Shown one piece after another: positions 1 to 6,157 of a DNA stretch of 12,060 bases. Source of the DNA: an uncultured Azospirillum sp. GTDB taxonomy: Bacteria > Pseudomonadota > Alphaproteobacteria > RF32 > CAG-239. How positions within the stretch are numbered: the stretch's first letter is position 1; each line of letters opens with the position of its first letter. The notes beneath the pieces are model-generated. The model saw only the letters and a list, made by a program, of their open reading frames with translations. It made no database searches and was not told where the DNA came from. Where the stretch lies: assembly GCA_900538765.1 (NCBI GenBank), contig UQAB01000037.1, positions 1 to 12,060 of the forward strand, read 5' to 3'. Position numbers and translations under genes: made by a program.

Positions 1-453
1 AGCGCGGGAGAATGTTCGTCCTGCGACGGCAAGAAATACAAGGTAAAATGCGACCCGAATGCTTATGTCAACGGTTCGGTTTGCGGGGCGCAGGGCGGCA
101 GCGGCGGAAGCTGTACGGACGACAGCGGCACACATTACAAAAAGTGCAACTGCCCGAATAATTACGAGTGGAACGCGGGGCAGAAGAAATGTGTTTGTGC
201 GACAAGTTTCAAATATGCCTGCAACGGGACGGGATACGCTGGCGGCGAGGGCAACAGCTGTGACGGGAAGTTTGGCAAGTGCCGATGCGCCTCGGGGTAT
301 ACATGGGATGCGGCGGCGGGAGCTTGCGTTTGTTCAGGGACGGATTGGTGTGCGATAAACCAAAACTGCGGGGCTTTGGGGTATACGCAACAAAGTTGTG
401 AGGGGGCGGCGGTCAAGTGCCCGTTTGATACGAGTTATAGTTATTGTTTGTAG
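1..453 (+). CDS. Cysteine-rich repeat protein, C-terminal end (partial)
   Basis: Frame 1 is open from the window edge to TAG at 451-453, giving 150 residues with no start inside the window, so the N-terminus lies upstream. Twenty residues are Cys. Two similar units are visible. The first, about residues 32-64, contains GGSCTDDSG, KCNC, YEWN and KCVC. The second, about residues 79-111, contains GNSCDGK, KCRC, YTWD and ACVC. The C-terminus (about 116-150) carries a separate module, CAINQNC-LGYT-SC-KCPF-C, which recurs at the N-terminus of the next gene. Dense paired cysteines in Gly/Asn-rich loops suggest a disulfide-stabilised exported or surface protein; that is inference, because the signal region is not visible. 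I recognise no named family. Bases are clearly more GC-rich than in the accessory genes further right. No function is assigned. Confidence 0.85.
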   Translation, partial: SAGECSSCDGKKYKVKCDPNAYVNGSVCGAQGGSGGSCTDDSGTHYKKCNCPNNYEWNAGQKKCVCATSFKYACNGTGYAGGEGNSCDGKFGKCRCASGYTWDAAAGACVCSGTDWCAINQNCGALGYTQQSCEGAAVKCPFDTSYSYCL

Positions 454-460
454 GGGGGAT

Positions 461-555
461 GTCATCCTCGGAGGAGCGTAGCGACATCCGGGGATCCAGG
501 TGAAAATACAGAAGCTTTATTTGACCTGGATGTCCGGGACAAGCCCGAACATGAC
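461..555. repeat. Palindromic interspersed repeat (REP-like)
   Basis: A nested inverted repeat lies in the gap between the two Cys-rich genes. The outer arms are GTCAT (461-465) and ATGAC (551-555). The inner arms ATCCAGGT (494-501) and ACCTGGAT (524-531) are perfect, with a further AAATA/TATTT pairing inside. Sequences of the style 'CCTGGATGTCCGGGACAAGCCCG...ATGAC' occur as dispersed palindromic intergenic repeats in several alphaproteobacteria. I recognise the style but cannot count genomic copies here. Confidence 0.65.
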
Positions 556-594
556 GGTAAGGATAGTTGGCTGGGGATTCACACCCTACCTAAC

Positions 595-614
595 CTCACC
601 CTGAGCAGGGGGAG
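595..614. repeat. Second short palindrome upstream of Cys-rich gene
   Basis: CTCACCCTG-AG-CAGGGGGAG folds into a tight hairpin with one A/G mismatch and ends about 18 bases before the ribosome binding site AAAGGAG (632-638). Translated on the minus strand it encodes the familiar spurious tail SPPAQGEVR, typical of dispersed intergenic repeats. It could affect transcript stability or simply be repeat debris. Confidence 0.5.
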
Positions 615-645
615 AATAGGACGGTTTGTTTAAAGGAGAAAAGAA

Positions 646-1434
646 ATGAGAAGAATATTTTTGATGAGTTCGGTTTTGTTTGTGGCTCCTTTCACTTTTG
701 GCGAAATGGGCGAAGCTTCGGCGCAGTGCGTGGCAACACAAGATTGCGCAAGTTTGGGATATACCGAAGCCTCCTGTCCAAACGGCGGCATAAAGTGCCC
801 CTTCGGGAATACGTGGAGCTGCAAGAGGGAGAAGGAAAATGTCAGTGATGATCCTAAAGATATACAATGCTATAATAATTGTTGCATCGGTTATATATAT
901 CATTCTGACGGATCTTGCTCAAAAATGCCCAATACTGCAAAAGTGCCTCTTGGTGTTGTTGTCCTATTAGATGGCAAAGGGCATGGACAAGCTATTGCTA
1001 CAACCCATACCGGAGGTTCTTACGACTGGGATAGTCAAATTCCATCTTTACCAACCTATCCTTTGTGGAAAGATGCTATTGAAGATTACAACAGTTGTCA
1101 AAACACAGATGCTCTTGTCGCTGTAAACAATAGCATTGGAAAAGCAGCCAGAAATTTTGCTCCATCAGCAGCTCAATCAACCAAAGGGCGATGGTGTGTC
1201 CCTGCGGCAGGTGTTATGAGTAATTATTACCGAAATAAAGGCACTGTTAATGACGGTCTTACAAGATTAAATGCATCTTCTTTGAGTAGCGAAGCATGGA
1301 CCTCAACATTACGTGGCGCTTATTCTCAAAGAGCGGGATGGACTTTTCAATTATCACGAGACTCTAATGATGGCTTATCAACATTAGATTATAGCAAATA
1401 CACAGCAATTATTTACCCTGTTATTGAATTCTAA
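646..1434 (+). CDS. Secreted Cys-rich protein with variable C-terminal domain
   Basis: A 262-residue protein whose ATG follows AAAGGAG at 632-638. Residues 1-26 form a signal peptide: RR, then a hydrophobic stretch, with AxA cleavage probable after A24-S25-A26. Residues 28-59 form a six-Cys module (CVATQDC-LGYT-SC-KCPF-C) matching the C-terminal end of the preceding Cys-rich gene. A short charged linker (60-72) leads into a second Cys cluster (QCYNNCC, C91) and a domain of about 170 residues ending in VIEF. In that domain, GRWCVPAAG (181-189) faintly resembles the W-x-(L/V)-P-(S/A)-x-x-E region of DUF1566-type surface domains, but that link is weak. Codon use changes near residue 64: the N-terminal module is GC-richer and the rest AT-rich, as if a common export and Cys module had been joined to a different tail. 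Probably exported or surface-located; function unknown. Confidence 0.8.
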   Translation: MRRIFLMSSVLFVAPFTFGEMGEASAQCVATQDCASLGYTEASCPNGGIKCPFGNTWSCKREKENVSDDPKDIQCYNNCCIGYIYHSDGSCSKMPNTAKVPLGVVVLLDGKGHGQAIATTHTGGSYDWDSQIPSLPTYPLWKDAIEDYNSCQNTDALVAVNNSIGKAARNFAPSAAQSTKGRWCVPAAGVMSNYYRNKGTVNDGLTRLNASSLSSEAWTSTLRGAYSQRAGWTFQLSRDSNDGLSTLDYSKYTAIIYPVIEF

Positions 1435-1463
1435 AAAAAACCGCTGTTTTAAAAACAGCGGTT
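1433..1463 (-). terminator. Rho-independent terminator of rpsB-tsf
   Basis: AACCGCTGTTTT (1439-1450) and AAAACAGCGGTT (1452-1463) form a 12-bp perfect stem. Read leftward, the stem runs into eight T residues (A-run 1433-1440 on the plus strand). It lies about 30 bases after the tsf stop. Its T-tract overlaps the last bases of the stop codon of the convergent Cys-rich gene, so it may also serve that gene. Confidence 0.85.
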
Positions 1464-1491
1464 CTGTTATACCTCGTGATGAGGAAGGTGT

Positions 1492-2418
1492 TTAGTGACC
1501 TAACTGAGCTGCTACTTCAGCGGCAAAGTCTTCTTCTTTTTTCTGAAGGCCATCACCAAGCTTAAAGCAAGCATAACCGGTCATTTTAATCGGTGCGCCG
1601 AGTTCTTTTTCAGCATCGGCAATGATTTCTTTAACTTTCTTGTCCGGATCCATAATATAAGCCTGTTCTTCAAGAACAACTTCTTCATAATATTTACGGA
1701 TACGGCCTTCTACCATTTTCTCAATAATGTTGGCAGGTTTACCGGAAGCAGCTGCCTGTTCAGAGAAAATGGCCTTTTCGCGTTCCAGAGCTTCAGGAGC
1801 AACATCTGCAATAGTATGGAACAGCGGGTTAGACGCAGCAATGTGCATTGCAATATGTTTGCCCAATTCCTGCAATTTTGCTTTGTCAGCCGGGGATTCC
1901 AATGCGACCAAAACGCCAATTTTACCCAAACCCGGACGAGCAGCACTATGAACATAAGAAGCAACAACACCGTCTTTGACAGACAGAACTTTTGCACGGC
2001 GGAGGTTCATGTTTTCACCGATTTTTGCAATCATGTCCGTCAGACGTTCACCAAAAGCTTTGCCGACTTTCGGGCAGGTGAAGCCTTTCATGGCTTCAAG
2101 CTCACCATTGTACATCAAAGCAACCTGAGCGGCATCTTCAACAAATTCCTGGAAAATATCATTTTTAGCAACGAAGTCCGTTTCAGAGTTTACTTCGACA
2201 ACAGCACCTTTGTTACCTTCGACAGCAACGGAAACCAAACCTTCGGCAGCGATACGGCTGGCTTTTTTAGCAGCAGAAGCCAAGCCCTTTTTACGCAGCC
2301 AGTCAATTGCGTTTTCCATATTGCCGGCGTTTTCCGTCAATGCTTTTTTACAATCAAGCATACCTGCGCCTGTTGTTTCTCTCAATTCTTTCACCATAGC
2401 AGCGGTAATTTCTGTCAT
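1492..2418 (-). CDS. tsf: Translation elongation factor Ts
   Basis: EF-Ts exchanges GDP for GTP on EF-Tu in the cytoplasm. The 308-residue product starts with a UBA-like N-terminal domain (about 5-45, VKELRETTGAGMLDCKKAL). It has the signature TDFVAKND at 80-87, the EF-Tu contact motif of the family, followed by the dimerisation and core region with HIAMHIAASNP. Length is close to the usual 280-310 residues. The start is supported by an AGGA-type site about 10 bases upstream. It is the second gene of an operon with rpsB (88-base gap with a hairpin) and is followed by a strong terminator. The often-seen downstream pyrH-frr pair is absent. Confidence 0.97.
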   Translation of the reverse strand: MTEITAAMVKELRETTGAGMLDCKKALTENAGNMENAIDWLRKKGLASAAKKASRIAAEGLVSVAVEGNKGAVVEVNSETDFVAKNDIFQEFVEDAAQVALMYNGELEAMKGFTCPKVGKAFGERLTDMIAKIGENMNLRRAKVLSVKDGVVASYVHSAARPGLGKIGVLVALESPADKAKLQELGKHIAMHIAASNPLFHTIADVAPEALEREKAIFSEQAAASGKPANIIEKMVEGRIRKYYEEVVLEEQAYIMDPDKKVKEIIADAEKELGAPIKMTGYACFKLGDGLQKKEEDFAAEVAAQLGH

Positions 2419-2452
2419 TTTTCAATTTTCCTATAATCAAATTTAAACTATG

Positions 2453-2478
2453 GTGGCGATATGAAAACATACCGCCAC
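2453..2478 (-). other. Hairpin between rpsB and tsf
   Basis: On the transcript, GUGGCGGUAUG pairs with CAUAUCGCCAC around a UUUU loop: 11 bp including one G-U. No U-run follows, so it is not a standard terminator. In E. coli the rpsB-tsf gap also holds structure that sets the ratio of the two products. A similar partial attenuator or processing site is inferred here. Confidence 0.6.
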
Positions 2479-2506
2479 GTTTGTTTGCGGAAAACAATCT
2501 TAAAGA

Positions 2507-3325
2507 TTATTCTCCGGCAGCAGCTTCAATCGGAGCTTCAGCTTTGGCTTTGCGCGGGGCTCTTTTTTTAGAAGATTTTGCTTCGGCTTCTTCGCTTTCA
2601 ACAATTTCTTCGACTTTCAGGCCCTGAGAAGCGATTTCTGCCTGCATTCCGTCAAGGATTGCAGAAGACATCAATTCGCAGTACAGCTGAATGGCGCGGA
2701 TGGCGTCATCGTTGCCCGGTACCGGCAAATCAACATCATTCGGGTTGGCATTGGTATCGGTGATACCGATAACGGGAATACCCAGCTTTTTGGCTTCTTT
2801 GATTGCCAAAGTTTCTTTGGTTGTATCAACAACGAACAACAAATCCGGCTGGCCGCCCATGTTCATAATACCGCTTAATTCCTGAGAAAGTTTTTCCTGT
2901 TCTTTCTTCATGTTCAGCATTTCTTTTTTGGTATAGCCTTCATAAGCATTTTTTTCTGCCATTTCGTTTAACTTTACCAAACGAGAAATTGATTTATGAA
3001 CAGTCTTCCAGTTTGTGAGCATACCACCCAACCAACGGTAATTTACATAAAACTGACCGCATCTTTCGGCATTTTCCTTGATAATGTCCTGAGCCTGTCT
3101 TTTGGTGCCGACGAACAATACACGGCCGCCGTTTGCAGCAACGTCACGGGCAGTGTTCAAAGCAGCGTAAAGCATCGGATATGTTTTACGAAGGTCAATG
3201 ATGTGGATGTTGTCTTTTTTACCATAGATGTATGGTGCCATTTGCGGATTCCAGCGACGAGCGTGGTGTCCGAAGTGTACGCCAGCTTCAATCAACTGAC
3301 GCAGCGTAAATGTAGGAAGTGTCAT
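2507..3325 (-). CDS. rpsB: 30S ribosomal protein S2
   Basis: The 272-residue product matches S2 throughout. It has the N-terminal EAGVHFGHHARRWNPQM (13-29), IDLRKT near 44-49, FVGTKRQAQDII near 71-82, the YRWLGGMLTN block, PDLLFVVDTTKE, GIPVIGITDTNANP and PGNDDAIRAI. The last 30 or so residues are a Lys/Ala/Glu-rich tail (KSSKKRAPRKAKAEAP), an extension common in alphaproteobacterial S2. The protein sits at the 30S head-body junction and is needed to load S1. The start ATG is preceded by AAAAAGGA about 8 bases upstream. It is first gene of the leftward rpsB-tsf operon, with a long structured leader. Confidence 0.97.
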   Translation of the reverse strand: MTLPTFTLRQLIEAGVHFGHHARRWNPQMAPYIYGKKDNIHIIDLRKTYPMLYAALNTARDVAANGGRVLFVGTKRQAQDIIKENAERCGQFYVNYRWLGGMLTNWKTVHKSISRLVKLNEMAEKNAYEGYTKKEMLNMKKEQEKLSQELSGIMNMGGQPDLLFVVDTTKETLAIKEAKKLGIPVIGITDTNANPNDVDLPVPGNDDAIRAIQLYCELMSSAILDGMQAEIASQGLKVEEIVESEEAEAKSSKKRAPRKAKAEAPIEAAAGE

Positions 3326-3340
3326 TTATATATCCTTTTT

Positions 3341-3421
3341 CCGGTTAAACCTCCGCAGACTGATGACTTTTATTCAAGCACCGGAGCGAAATATGAACGC
3401 CATATTTCCGCTGTGTCTGCG
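3341..3421 (-). promoter_or_regulatory. Structured rpsB 5' leader with possible pseudoknot
   Basis: Read on the rpsB transcript, an outer stem CGCAGAC/GTCTGCG (3415-3421 with 3354-3360) encloses a hairpin. In that hairpin AGCGGAAATATG (3412-3401) pairs with CATATTTCGCT (3395-3385), with one bulged G and a 5-base loop. CCGGT (3384-3380) inside the outer stem can pair with ACCGG (3345-3341) outside it, directly before the AAAAAGGA ribosome site, which makes a pseudoknot. The position and shape suit autorepression by S2, as known for the E. coli rpsB leader; that role is inferred. Confidence 0.6.
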
Positions 3422-3469
3422 TGTGTATTTTTGTTAATCAAATGTAAAACCTTGAGAGGTTTCATGCCT

Positions 3470-3498
3470 GTAATATATGGTATTGCATTAATTTGCAA
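3470..3498 (-). promoter_or_regulatory. Candidate rpsB promoter
   Basis: On the minus strand TTGCAA (3498-3493) and TATTAC (3475-3470) are separated by 17 bases. Each box matches the sigma-70 consensus at four of six positions. This would give a leader of roughly 135-140 bases containing the folded element. A small AAACCT/AGGTTT hairpin (3447-3462) lies near the predicted 5' end. Confidence 0.45.
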
Positions 3499-3551
3499 GC
3501 ATTTTTTTGCATTTTGATAAAAAATTTTATACCGAATAAAGCATAACAAGT

Positions 3552-3580
3552 TTGTGATTTGGCAAAATCTTTCCTAAATA
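3552..3580 (+). promoter_or_regulatory. Weak candidate promoter for the 3617 gene
   Basis: TTGTGA (3552-3557), 17 bases, TAAATA (3575-3580); four of six matches in each box. It is divergent from the rpsB promoter and about 30 bases ahead of the coding start. Confidence 0.3.
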
Positions 3581-3616
3581 GTATTCAACAAACAAATTTA
3601 AGGAAAGAGATGCAGA

Positions 3617-4090
3617 ATGATAAACGATTTATTACAAACGGATGACAACTATATACTTTCAAACAGGCATATCCGTCTTTTAGATATTATTTTCAAACAA
3701 AATTACAAACAATGCAGTCCCTCTGACTTTGAAAAGCTGGTTTTAAATTGGGCAAGCACCGTTTTATCCGACGAAAGAGAAGAATGGGAACAAAACCGAG
3801 CCGAATCCGCGCATGTTTTATATCGTTTGGAAAAGAAGTCGGACGCAATTAAACGAGCAAAATGCCGGGATAATAAATATGCCTCTTTTAGAGAACACTT
3901 TAAGGAGGTTCAAAAAAATAAGTTCTTGGAATTTAGAAAGGCCGGAAAACAGCTCAAAGCAAATTATTTTGCATCGTGGTTTTTGGCAAATGAAGCCCAA
4001 GACATTGATATTCCATATGTTGAAGCTAATAAAATTAATAAACTAACTCAGCTGGCACAGGCCAATAACAGGGAATTTAAAAAGCTATAG
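3617..4090 (+). CDS. Hypothetical charged helical protein
   Basis: A 157-residue product that I do not recognise. The start follows AAGGAAAGAG (3600-3609). The sequence is rich in Lys, Glu, Arg and Asn and looks almost entirely alpha-helical. It has no signal peptide or membrane segment, so it is probably cytoplasmic. Visible landmarks are Cys33 and Cys83, a Trp-containing stretch NWASTVLSDEREEWEQN (44-60), a basic helix KKSDAIKRAKCR (73-84) and YFASWFLANEAQDIDIPY (117-134). The stop codon lies inside a perfect 17-bp inverted repeat. The gene is AT-rich compared with rpsB or parE and sits at the start of an accessory stretch. No function is proposed. Confidence 0.7.
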   Translation: MINDLLQTDDNYILSNRHIRLLDIIFKQNYKQCSPSDFEKLVLNWASTVLSDEREEWEQNRAESAHVLYRLEKKSDAIKRAKCRDNKYASFREHFKEVQKNKFLEFRKAGKQLKANYFASWFLANEAQDIDIPYVEANKINKLTQLAQANNREFKKL

Positions 4091-4121
4091 TTAGCAAAAG
4101 CTTTTTTTGCTAACTATAGCT
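4083..4121. terminator. Perfect 17-bp hairpin over the stop codon
   Basis: AGCTATAGTTAGCAAAA (4083-4099) and TTTTGCTAACTATAGCT (4105-4121) pair without mismatch around GCTTT. The TAG stop at 4088-4090 is in the left arm. No T-run follows on the plus strand, while on the minus strand AGCTTTTTAAA follows. It probably acts as a 3'-end stabiliser or terminator, but a repeat-derived palindrome is possible. Confidence 0.5.
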
Positions 4122-4191
4122 GATTGATTTATCTATGTTTTTTATTATCCTTTTCTTGTAAATAACTTTAAACAAAGAAAGGAAAATTTAA

Positions 4192-5112
4192 ATGTCATAT
4201 AATTCTCAAAGAGTACCTAGTTTTGCTGCTTACGGCGGTGTTCCTCAGGACGCGGCATACGGCGGAATTCCAACTGAAGAGGCTTATCGCCTCGCCAGAG
4301 AAAAAAAGGAACAAAATAATACTTTGTTACCTGATAATATTAGCATTCAACCAAATAACTATACTCAAAACAGCAATTCCTATAAAACTGAAAGCGCGTG
4401 GGGATATCCTAACAATACCTCATCTCCATTTTATAATAAAATGGGACGCCCTTATAGTATAGGACGCAATCCATATAAATTAGGGACGTTGAGCGGTCTT
4501 TATGAATCAAATAACGGCAATGTATTATGGAATAATTGTAATGCAGACAAGACCGGAGGATGTAGTTATGGAACATATCAGATAGAAACAAAAAAAGGGA
4601 CCATGAAGGATTATCTCAGGTATTTGAATCATCATGACACGTATCAACCATTTTATAATTCGTTACAACAAGTTGGGGGGTATGATGCTGCATTATCTGG
4701 AACAGATGATTTTAAATCTGCATGGAAAGAATTATCTAAAAATAAAGATTTTTTACAATCTCAAAACGATTTTATTATTGACAAAAAACTAACACCCACA
4801 TTAAGACGTATCAGTGACATAAAAGGTCTGGATTTAGATAATCGGTCTCCGGTTATTCGTGATGTATTATATTCAACAGCAACTCAGCATGGTGATGGCG
4901 GGGCTGCACATGTTTTACACAATCGTTTTGGAACTAATGCAGATATTTCATCTCTCAGTGATGAAGAAATCATTAAACAAATTTATGATGAACGGAGTGA
5001 TGTAAATCGTTATTTCAATAATTCATCTGAAAATATAAAAAAGAATTTGAAGAATAAACGTTTTCCTAATGAAAAAAACAGGGCATTAGAATTACTCAAA
5101 ACCTATCCTTAA
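4192..5112 (+). CDS. Lysozyme-like peptidoglycan hydrolase, putative
   Basis: The 306-residue product starts after AAAGGA (4178-4183). Residues 12-32 contain a tandem AAYGGVP/AAYGGIP repeat, and 33-95 are low-complexity and Asn/Ser-rich, like a linker. The core (96-306) has LSGLYESNNGN (100-110), with Glu105 placed like the catalytic Glu of SLT-type or phage muramidases (ES-x-G). It is followed by GGCSYGTYQI (122-131), then a Trp/Phe-spaced region (FKSAWKELSKNKDFLQSQNDFI) and RSPVIRDVLYSTATQHGDGGA (218-238). This order is typical of phage-tail or secreted muramidase-like domains. No signal peptide is seen, so export would need lysis, a phage-type structure or another secretion route. The neighbour on the opposite strand is a predicted periplasmic protein whose stop overlaps this one by 4 bases. 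AT-rich. Substrate and activity are inferred. Confidence 0.6.
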   Translation: MSYNSQRVPSFAAYGGVPQDAAYGGIPTEEAYRLAREKKEQNNTLLPDNISIQPNNYTQNSNSYKTESAWGYPNNTSSPFYNKMGRPYSIGRNPYKLGTLSGLYESNNGNVLWNNCNADKTGGCSYGTYQIETKKGTMKDYLRYLNHHDTYQPFYNSLQQVGGYDAALSGTDDFKSAWKELSKNKDFLQSQNDFIIDKKLTPTLRRISDIKGLDLDNRSPVIRDVLYSTATQHGDGGAAHVLHNRFGTNADISSLSDEEIIKQIYDERSDVNRYFNNSSENIKKNLKNKRFPNEKNRALELLKTYP

Positions 5113-5570
5113 TTATTTTCATATAAATGCTGATAGTGAATAATGTCCTCTAGGATGTCGTCAAAACGGCGTCCTAGAGTGGCATCGTTTTGTAAGCGGC
5201 CAACATAACCATTGTCTTGGCGATTATATATAAGCCAATATAACTCTAACGTACCTTCTTCTATTTTATTTAATGCTTGAACCATTTTTTCAGCATCTTC
5301 CGGGGATGCCATTTTTGTAATTTTATCAGAAATAATTTTTTTTATACATTGATGATATTGCCTATCAGCTTCTTTTAGTCCGTCATCATATACGGCATAA
5401 ATATCATCATCTGGATTATCAGGATATGACTGTTTATAACAACTTTCTTTATATTTTTTAGTTTCTTGTTCTACTTTTATAGATAAATCATCTGAAACAA
5501 TATCCTCTTCAGCTTGAGCATTGGCCGCAAAAGCAAAAATTACGCTGAAAATTAAAATAAACTTTTTCAT
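5109..5570 (-). CDS. Small periplasmic protein, two Cys
   Basis: The frame is open further upstream to 5642, but I choose the ATG at 5570. It is preceded by AGGAAA (5580-5575) and begins a clean signal peptide, MKKFILIFSVIFAFAANAQA, with cleavage after AQA. The mature part is about 133 residues, acidic and helical, with Cys44 and Cys75 that could form one disulfide and aromatic-rich ELYWLIYNRQD (109-119). The two-Cys helical layout resembles small LprI/DUF1311-type periplasmic proteins, some of which inhibit lysozymes, but the key motifs are not convincing. It is tail-to-tail with the lysozyme-like gene, sharing bases 5109-5112 (TTAA). An inhibitor or immunity role is a hypothesis from this context only. 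Confidence 0.72.
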   Translation of the reverse strand: MKKFILIFSVIFAFAANAQAEEDIVSDDLSIKVEQETKKYKESCYKQSYPDNPDDDIYAVYDDGLKEADRQYHQCIKKIISDKITKMASPEDAEKMVQALNKIEEGTLELYWLIYNRQDNGYVGRLQNDATLGRRFDDILEDIIHYQHLYENN

Positions 5571-5658
5571 AAGGTTTCCTGTTTTAAATACAACTTTATA
5601 TAGTGTTAAAAATATACACGAAAAAAATATTAAAGTATACAATTTATTAGCAAAAAAG

Positions 5659-5675
5659 TGCCATTATTAATGGCA
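5659..5675. promoter_or_regulatory. Dyad ahead of the 5692 membrane-protein gene
   Basis: TGCCAT-TATTA-ATGGCA, 6 bp with a 5-base centre, ends two bases before the AAAGGA ribosome site of the 5692 gene and lies between two divergent genes. It could be a repressor operator or an mRNA hairpin near the ribosome site. Confidence 0.35.
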
Positions 5676-5691
5676 GCAAAGGATATTAACG

Positions 5692-6051
5692 ATGAGCAGA
5701 AACAGTTTACGGCAATATTTTTTATCCGTTATAAAATTAATGCGGCCTTTTAAATGGTATATGATTTTTAACGGGGCTTACTTGTTTCTGCTCGTGTTTG
5801 AATATTTAAATCCTCCTGCTAAAGATGACCCGATATTTGGTTCTGTTTCAACGCTTGATGCATGGAACTATGTTAATCAGGAGGTTTATGTTGAAAGTCT
5901 AAAGTTAGCGGTCATTATTTTTGTTTTGCTTTTTCTGTTGGCAACAAGCAATATGCGCAATCATCCGAAAATTGCCAAATGCCTGTTTTTATTTCCATGG
6001 CTTGATATGGCTTTGGGAATGGCGGCGCAAATAATTTCCGATATTCTTTAG
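5692..6051 (+). CDS. Hypothetical 3-TM inner-membrane protein
   Basis: The 119-residue product starts 8 bases after AAAGGA (5678-5683). Three hydrophobic segments are visible, at about 22-39 (WYMIFNGAYLFLLVFEYL), 70-85 (LKLAVIIFVLLFLLAT) and 96-115 (KCLFLFPWLDMALGMAAQII). The N-terminus is basic, so it is probably cytoplasmic. A 30-residue soluble loop (40-69) between segments 1 and 2 would face the periplasm. I do not recognise the family. It lies 106 bases before parE on the same strand with no terminator between, so read-through into parE is possible. Function unknown. Confidence 0.72.
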   Translation: MSRNSLRQYFLSVIKLMRPFKWYMIFNGAYLFLLVFEYLNPPAKDDPIFGSVSTLDAWNYVNQEVYVESLKLAVIIFVLLFLLATSNMRNHPKIAKCLFLFPWLDMALGMAAQIISDIL

Positions 6052-6062
6052 TTGCGTATAAT
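6035..6062 (+). promoter_or_regulatory. Possible parE promoter
   Basis: TATAAT at 6057-6062 is a perfect -10 box just after the stop of the preceding gene. The -35 region is poor (TTTCCG at 6035-6040, 16-base spacer). Confidence 0.35.
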
Positions 6063-6157
6063 ATGTAAAAATTTTGTGGCTGAATAGCTTTTAAGGCTTG
6101 AAAAATAAGGGGTTTTGAATTAGTTTAGGGATAAATTTCATGAAATTAAGGTAAAAA

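Noticed and set aside
586..903. Minus-strand frame ending in SPPAQGEVR
   Set aside because: Its end is the palindromic repeat and the rest is antisense to the signal peptide and Cys module of the 646-1434 gene.
1816..2436. 206-residue plus-strand frame antisense to tsf
   Set aside because: Shadow of a conserved gene; composition is unnatural (Phe/Cys/His-rich), with no ribosome site.
5571..5642. 24-residue N-terminal extension of the periplasmic protein
   Set aside because: The downstream ATG has a good AGGAAA site and begins a textbook signal peptide; the extension has neither.
6140..6154. Four-codon ORF (MKLR) overlapping the parE ribosome site
   Set aside because: Too short to judge and has no ribosome site of its own; likely chance.
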